This document shows positions 60,699-64,000 of a DNA stretch of 64,000 nt, piece by piece (within the stretch, counting starts at the first letter, position 1; every line of letters starts with the position of its first letter). This stretch comes from Duganella sp. BuS-21 (lineage in GTDB: Bacteria > Pseudomonadota > Gammaproteobacteria > Burkholderiales > Burkholderiaceae_D). The notes under the pieces are model-generated. The model ran no database searches and was not told the origin of the DNA. It saw nothing but the letters and a program-made list of their open reading frames with translations. The stretch covers positions 2,170,001 to 2,234,000 of the forward strand of contig CP097466.1 in NCBI GenBank assembly GCA_041874725.1. Direction: 5' to 3'. Made by a program: the position numbers and the translations under genes.

Positions 60699-61982
60699 TC
60701 AGGAGGCCTGCTGGCGTTTGAAGATGCGGGCGGCGCGCGCCTTGAGCGCGGCGGCGCCGGCGGCGTCGTTGTTGGCTTCGGCCAGCAGTGCCAGGTGGCA
60801 CAGGGCTTCGTAGTGGTCCGGCTGCAGGTAGATGCAGCGCTTCCAGTACTCCGATGCCATCTGCGGCTTGTTGCTTAGCTCGTTCAGCAGGCCGAGGATG
60901 AAATAGGCTTCCGCCGATTCTGCGTGCTGGGCAAGGTGGTCGCGGCATTTCGCTTCTGCGGCTTTGACGTCGCCCAGGTCGGCCAGCCGACGTGCTTCGG
61001 CCAGCAGGTTGGCGGCAGCGGCGGGCGCAGACGATGCGGCAGGCGTGCCAGGCGTCGCAGGTGCGGCGCGAGCGGCCGGGCTGAGCGTCGGCGTTGCGCG
61101 TGCGCGCAGCGTGTTCGGCGCGGATGCCGGCGGCGAGGTCACGGTGCGCGTTGGACGCGCGGCGCGCGGCGGCGCGATCTTATCGGTCGCCTGCTTGTGC
61201 GCCGCTGCGGCGGCTTCCTTGCGCAAGCCGAACGCCTGGCTGTACGACAGCGGCGAAAAACCATGCTGGCAGAACGACGGCACTTCGGCATAACCGGCGA
61301 ACAGCTGCCCGTCATCCATCAGCAGCGCCTCCAGCTTGGCGATGGCGGCCCTGGTGGTGGGCTTGTCGAAGTAGATCAGCAGGTTGCGGCAGAAGATCAC
61401 GTCGTAGTGGCCGGTGCGCGTGCTGAGGTCGAACTCCAGCAGATTGCCCTGTTTGAAGCGCACCTGCTTGCGTATGGCGTCGTTGACGCGGTAATCGCCG
61501 TCGCCGGCGCTGGTGAAATGCAGGTCGCGAAAGCTCAGGTCCTGCGCGCGGAAAGCGTTGCGGCCATAGATGCCGCTCTTGGCGCGCGCTACGCAGGTCG
61601 GGCTGATGTCGAAGGCGTCGATCATGAAGTTCCCCGGCGCGATGCCGGCGTCGGTCAGCACCATCGCCATGGTGTACGGCTCCTCGCCGCCGGCGCAGGG
61701 TATCGACAGGATGCGCACCAGCCGCCCGCTGTCGGCGGCCAGGCGCGTGCGCACGAATTCGGTCATGGCCTGGAAGGCTTGCGGATCGCGGTAGAACCAC
61801 GATTCCGGCACCACCACCAGCTCCACCAGCGCGGTCAGCTCTTCGGGCGTCATCTGCTGCAGGTAGGCGTCGTGATCGGCCACCTCGGTTTGTTCCATGC
61901 GATTCTTGATCGCGCGCTCCACCACCGACTTGGACAGATTCAAGCCGGTGGCCGCGCGCAGCATGGATTGGGCCGGAGTCAT
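60699..61982 (-). CDS. wspC: CheR-type receptor methyltransferase WspC with TPR tail
   Basis: A 427-residue protein. A CheR SAM-dependent methyltransferase domain (about 1-270) contains VPESWFYRD, IPCAGGEEPYTMAM, FDISPTCVARAKSGIY and FCRNLLIYFD. A Thr/Ala/Pro-rich linker (about 285-335) joins a C-terminal TPR-like region (EAYFILGLLNELSNKP, YWKRCIYLQPDHYEAL). It methylates glutamates of WspA. Overlap with wspB is 4 bases. Confidence 0.93.
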   Translation of the reverse strand: MTPAQSMLRAATGLNLSKSVVERAIKNRMEQTEVADHDAYLQQMTPEELTALVELVVVPESWFYRDPQAFQAMTEFVRTRLAADSGRLVRILSIPCAGGEEPYTMAMVLTDAGIAPGNFMIDAFDISPTCVARAKSGIYGRNAFRAQDLSFRDLHFTSAGDGDYRVNDAIRKQVRFKQGNLLEFDLSTRTGHYDVIFCRNLLIYFDKPTTRAAIAKLEALLMDDGQLFAGYAEVPSFCQHGFSPLSYSQAFGLRKEAAAAAHKQATDKIAPPRAARPTRTVTSPPASAPNTLRARATPTLSPAARAAPATPGTPAASSAPAAAANLLAEARRLADLGDVKAAEAKCRDHLAQHAESAEAYFILGLLNELSNKPQMASEYWKRCIYLQPDHYEALCHLALLAEANNDAAGAAALKARAARIFKRQQAS

Positions 61983-62437
61983 GTCGGGTTATCCGCCGAC
62001 TGGAACAGCAAGGCGCACAGATCGGCCGGCAGCAGTTGCGCCAGTTCGACCACTTGCAGCATGCCTTGCGCGTCGCTGGCCACGGCGCCGAGGAAGGGCG
62101 CGGCCTGCACGCCGCTGTCGCGCAGCAGTTCGTTGCCCACTTCCTGCACGCCCAGCACGCGCTCGGCGCGCAGGCCTAGCGCGTGGTGCGCGCCGGCCGG
62201 CGTCACGTAGTCGGCCACGATGATGCGGGTGTCGAAATGGTCCTCGCCGCTGGGCAGGCCGCTGGCGCGGCACAAGTCGATTACCGGCACCGGCGCACCG
62301 TGCAGGTCCATGATGCCGGCCACGCTGTCGGGCGCCAGCGGCAGCTGCTTGAGTTCCACCAGCGGCAGCACGCGCAGCACGTCGCGCAGGCGCAAGCCAT
62401 AGCGGTCGGCGCCGATGTGGAAGACGAGTAGTTTCAT
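61979..62437 (-). CDS. wspB: CheW-like adaptor WspB
   Basis: A 152-residue single-domain CheW protein (MKLLVFHIGADRYGL, VAGIMDLHGAPVPVIDL). It is the first of the two CheW-type adaptors in the Wsp complex. It starts 11 bp after the wspA stop and overlaps wspC by 4 bases. Its short, extension-free form separates it from WspD. Confidence 0.92.
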   Translation of the reverse strand: MKLLVFHIGADRYGLRLRDVLRVLPLVELKQLPLAPDSVAGIMDLHGAPVPVIDLCRASGLPSGEDHFDTRIIVADYVTPAGAHHALGLRAERVLGVQEVGNELLRDSGVQAAPFLGAVASDAQGMLQVVELAQLLPADLCALLFQSADNPT

Positions 62438-62448
62438 GGTGTCCGCCG

Positions 62449-64000
62449 TTATACCGCGACAGCGAAGTTGGCCACGCTGCTCTGCAGGTCGCCGGCCGCA
62501 TACTGGAGCTGGTGCACCGCTTCGCTGGTGGCCTTGAGCGATTCCACGGTCTGCTGGGTGGCGTCGTTCAGCTGCATCATGGTGGCGCTGATCTGTTCCG
62601 CGCCCACCGCCTGCGACTGCATCCCCTGCAGCACCAGGTCGAACTGCGGCGCCAGCTTCTGCACCTGGTCCATCACGCCCGACAGCTGGTCGGTCACCTG
62701 GCGCACTTCGCCCACGCTGCGGCGGATCTCTTCGGAGAATTTGTCCATGCCCATCACGCTGGCCGATACGGCCGATTGCATCTCCTTGAGCATTTGCTCG
62801 ATATCCCAGGTGGAGACCGAAGTCTGGTCGGCCAGGCGGCGGATTTCGGTGGCGACCACCGAGAAGCCACGTCCCGCTTCGCCGGCCTTCTCGGCTTCGA
62901 TGGCGGCGTTCAGCGACAGGATGTTGGTCTGGTCGGCCACCTTGGTGATGGTAATCAGCACGCTGTTGATGTTGGAAGCCTTTTCCGACAACGCCGCCAG
63001 CTTGGCGTTGATCGAATCGGTGGCCGACACCATGTGCTGCATGGTGCTGTCCATGCGCTGCAGGTTGTTCTGCGCGTCGGCGGTGGCGCTGGTGGTGTAG
63101 TCGGCGACGGCGGTCGCTTCCTCCATGGTCTTGAGCAGTTGCGAGGTGTTGGCCGAGATTTCCTTGGTGGTGCTGAGGATCTCGACGCTGGTCTGCGCCT
63201 GCTCGATGCCGGTGGCTTCCTGCTGCTTGGCGGAGGCGGCGATTTCGGTGGCCGAAGTGGTGACCTGGATGCCGGCCTTTTGCACGTTGTTGAGCAGCGC
63301 GCGCAGGTTGACGAACATGCGGTCCAGGCCATTGGCCAACTGGCCGATGGCGTCGCTGCCTTGCACGTCGATCTTGCCGGTCAGGTCGCCCGACGCCGCT
63401 TTCGACACCACGCCGAGCAGCGAATCGACCTTGGACTTGAGCAGATTGGTGGCCGCCAGTTCGTTGGCCTGGTTGTCCTGGATCGCTTGCGCCATGCGGT
63501 TGAATTCCGTGGTCACCTCGCCCAGTTCATCGGCCGACAGCACCTGCGCGCGCGCCGACTGGTCGCCGCCGGCGATCCGGCCCACGGCCTGCGTCAGGTT
63601 GTTCAAGGGCGCCAGCAGCGATCCGACTAGCAGCCAGGCGATGCCGAGCGACAGCGCCACGCACACCACGCCGCCGACGGTCAGCACCGTGCGCATGGAC
63701 TGCTGCAGTTCTTCGGAAGCCTTGCTGCGCTCGACCAGCAGCTTTTTCTCTTCGGCCGCCGCGTCGTTCATCAATTTGTAGATGTCACCGATGGCCGAGG
63801 TGGCGCCGGACAGCTGCGGCGTGCGGCCCATGGCGTCGGCGGCGCCGGGCTTGTCGCCCAGTTCCTGGCGCATCTTGAGCTGGGACTCGATCACTTCGCC
63901 GGTCCAGACGCGGACCATTTCCGCCAGTTGCTTGAAGCGAGTCACCTGGGCCGGATTATCGGAGGTGATCTTTTGCAGCGCGGCGACCGATGCCGGGATG
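62449..64000 (-). CDS. wspA: Methyl-accepting chemotaxis protein WspA (5' part beyond window)
   Basis: The C-terminal 516 or so residues of a receptor; the frame stays open to the window end, so the N terminus is missing. Visible are part of the periplasmic domain, a membrane segment (VGGVVCVALSLGIAWLLVGS), a HAMP domain, and the signalling tip (LNAAIEAEKAGEAGRGFSVVATEIRRLADQT). WspA senses surface contact or envelope stress in pseudomonads. It heads the wspABCDEFR operon on the minus strand. Confidence 0.92.
   Translation of the reverse strand, partial: IPASVAALQKITSDNPAQVTRFKQLAEMVRVWTGEVIESQLKMRQELGDKPGAADAMGRTPQLSGATSAIGDIYKLMNDAAAEEKKLLVERSKASEELQQSMRTVLTVGGVVCVALSLGIAWLLVGSLLAPLNNLTQAVGRIAGGDQSARAQVLSADELGEVTTEFNRMAQAIQDNQANELAATNLLKSKVDSLLGVVSKAASGDLTGKIDVQGSDAIGQLANGLDRMFVNLRALLNNVQKAGIQVTTSATEIAASAKQQEATGIEQAQTSVEILSTTKEISANTSQLLKTMEEATAVADYTTSATADAQNNLQRMDSTMQHMVSATDSINAKLAALSEKASNINSVLITITKVADQTNILSLNAAIEAEKAGEAGRGFSVVATEIRRLADQTSVSTWDIEQMLKEMQSAVSASVMGMDKFSEEIRRSVGEVRQVTDQLSGVMDQVQKLAPQFDLVLQGMQSQAVGAEQISATMMQLNDATQQTVESLKATSEAVHQLQYAAGDLQSSVANFAVAV

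Noticed and set aside
60676..60948. N-terminal extension of wspD
   Set aside because: Lies wholly inside wspC and reads as Arg/Pro-rich nonsense.

Overview
The window is a piece of a high-GC betaproteobacterial chromosome. The 16S and 23S rRNA genes, the rrs-tRNA-Ile(GAT)-tRNA-Ala(TGC)-rrl-rrf operon layout, the AcnD/PrpF version of the methylcitrate cycle, the CysI-DUF934-CysH-CysDN-CobA sulfur cluster and the general gene content point to Oxalobacteraceae (Duganella/Massilia/Rugamonas-like). The genus is inferred from memory of the families and was not searched. No prophage, transposase gene, CRISPR array or plasmid function was found.

Layout: (1) 1-10 kb: 3' end of clpA, a secreted tricorn-like S41 protease, an ABC-type MacB/FtsX permease without an adjacent ATPase, a LytS/LytTR two-component pair and a secreted alpha/beta hydrolase. 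(2) 10-22 kb: propionate catabolism. prpR (sigma-54 activator) diverges from prpB-prpC-acnD-prpF-prpE, followed by a DUF485 protein and the acetate symporter actP. The prpR/prpB gap holds a PrpR-type palindrome, an IHF consensus site and a perfect -24/-12 promoter. (3) 22-33.4 kb: a five-PAS GGDEF-EAL protein, exonuclease III, two little-known small genes, pepA diverging from lptF-lptG, a CbiX-like protein, a glutaminyl cyclase and a TPR-like protein. (4) 33.4-42.5 kb: assimilatory sulfate reduction (cysI-DUF934-cysH-cysD-cysN-cobA), a divergent cysB-type regulator, a methyltransferase and a general porin. (5) 42.5-45.5 kb: an orphan HisKA_3 kinase and a second LytS/LytTR pair. (6) 45.6-51.1 kb: a complete rRNA operon with promoter, processing stem and terminator. 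(7) 51-55.6 kb: DHH phosphoesterase, nitronate-monooxygenase-like flavoprotein, YajQ, murB and ppnP. (8) 55.6-64 kb: a complete wspA-B-C-D-E-F-R surface-sensing/c-di-GMP operon on the minus strand, with wspA cut by the window end.

How the genes fit together: the prp block converts propionate to propionyl-CoA and then through methylcitrate and methylisocitrate to pyruvate and succinate, with uptake probably by ActP. The cys block activates sulfate to APS (CysDN). It reduces APS directly, because CysH has the Fe-S cysteines and no CysC is present. It then reduces sulfite with a siroheme enzyme whose cofactor pathway is served by CobA. Wsp, YajQ and the PAS-GGDEF-EAL protein form a c-di-GMP theme.

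The most unusual structural signal is a family of long, nearly loopless palindromes. They are a perfect 90-bp one between prpF and prpE and a 74-bp one that begins inside the murB stop codon. Both share the same 27-nt outer arms but have unrelated palindromic cores. A second, REP-like palindrome family sits between prpB/prpC, acnD/prpF and cysD/cysH.
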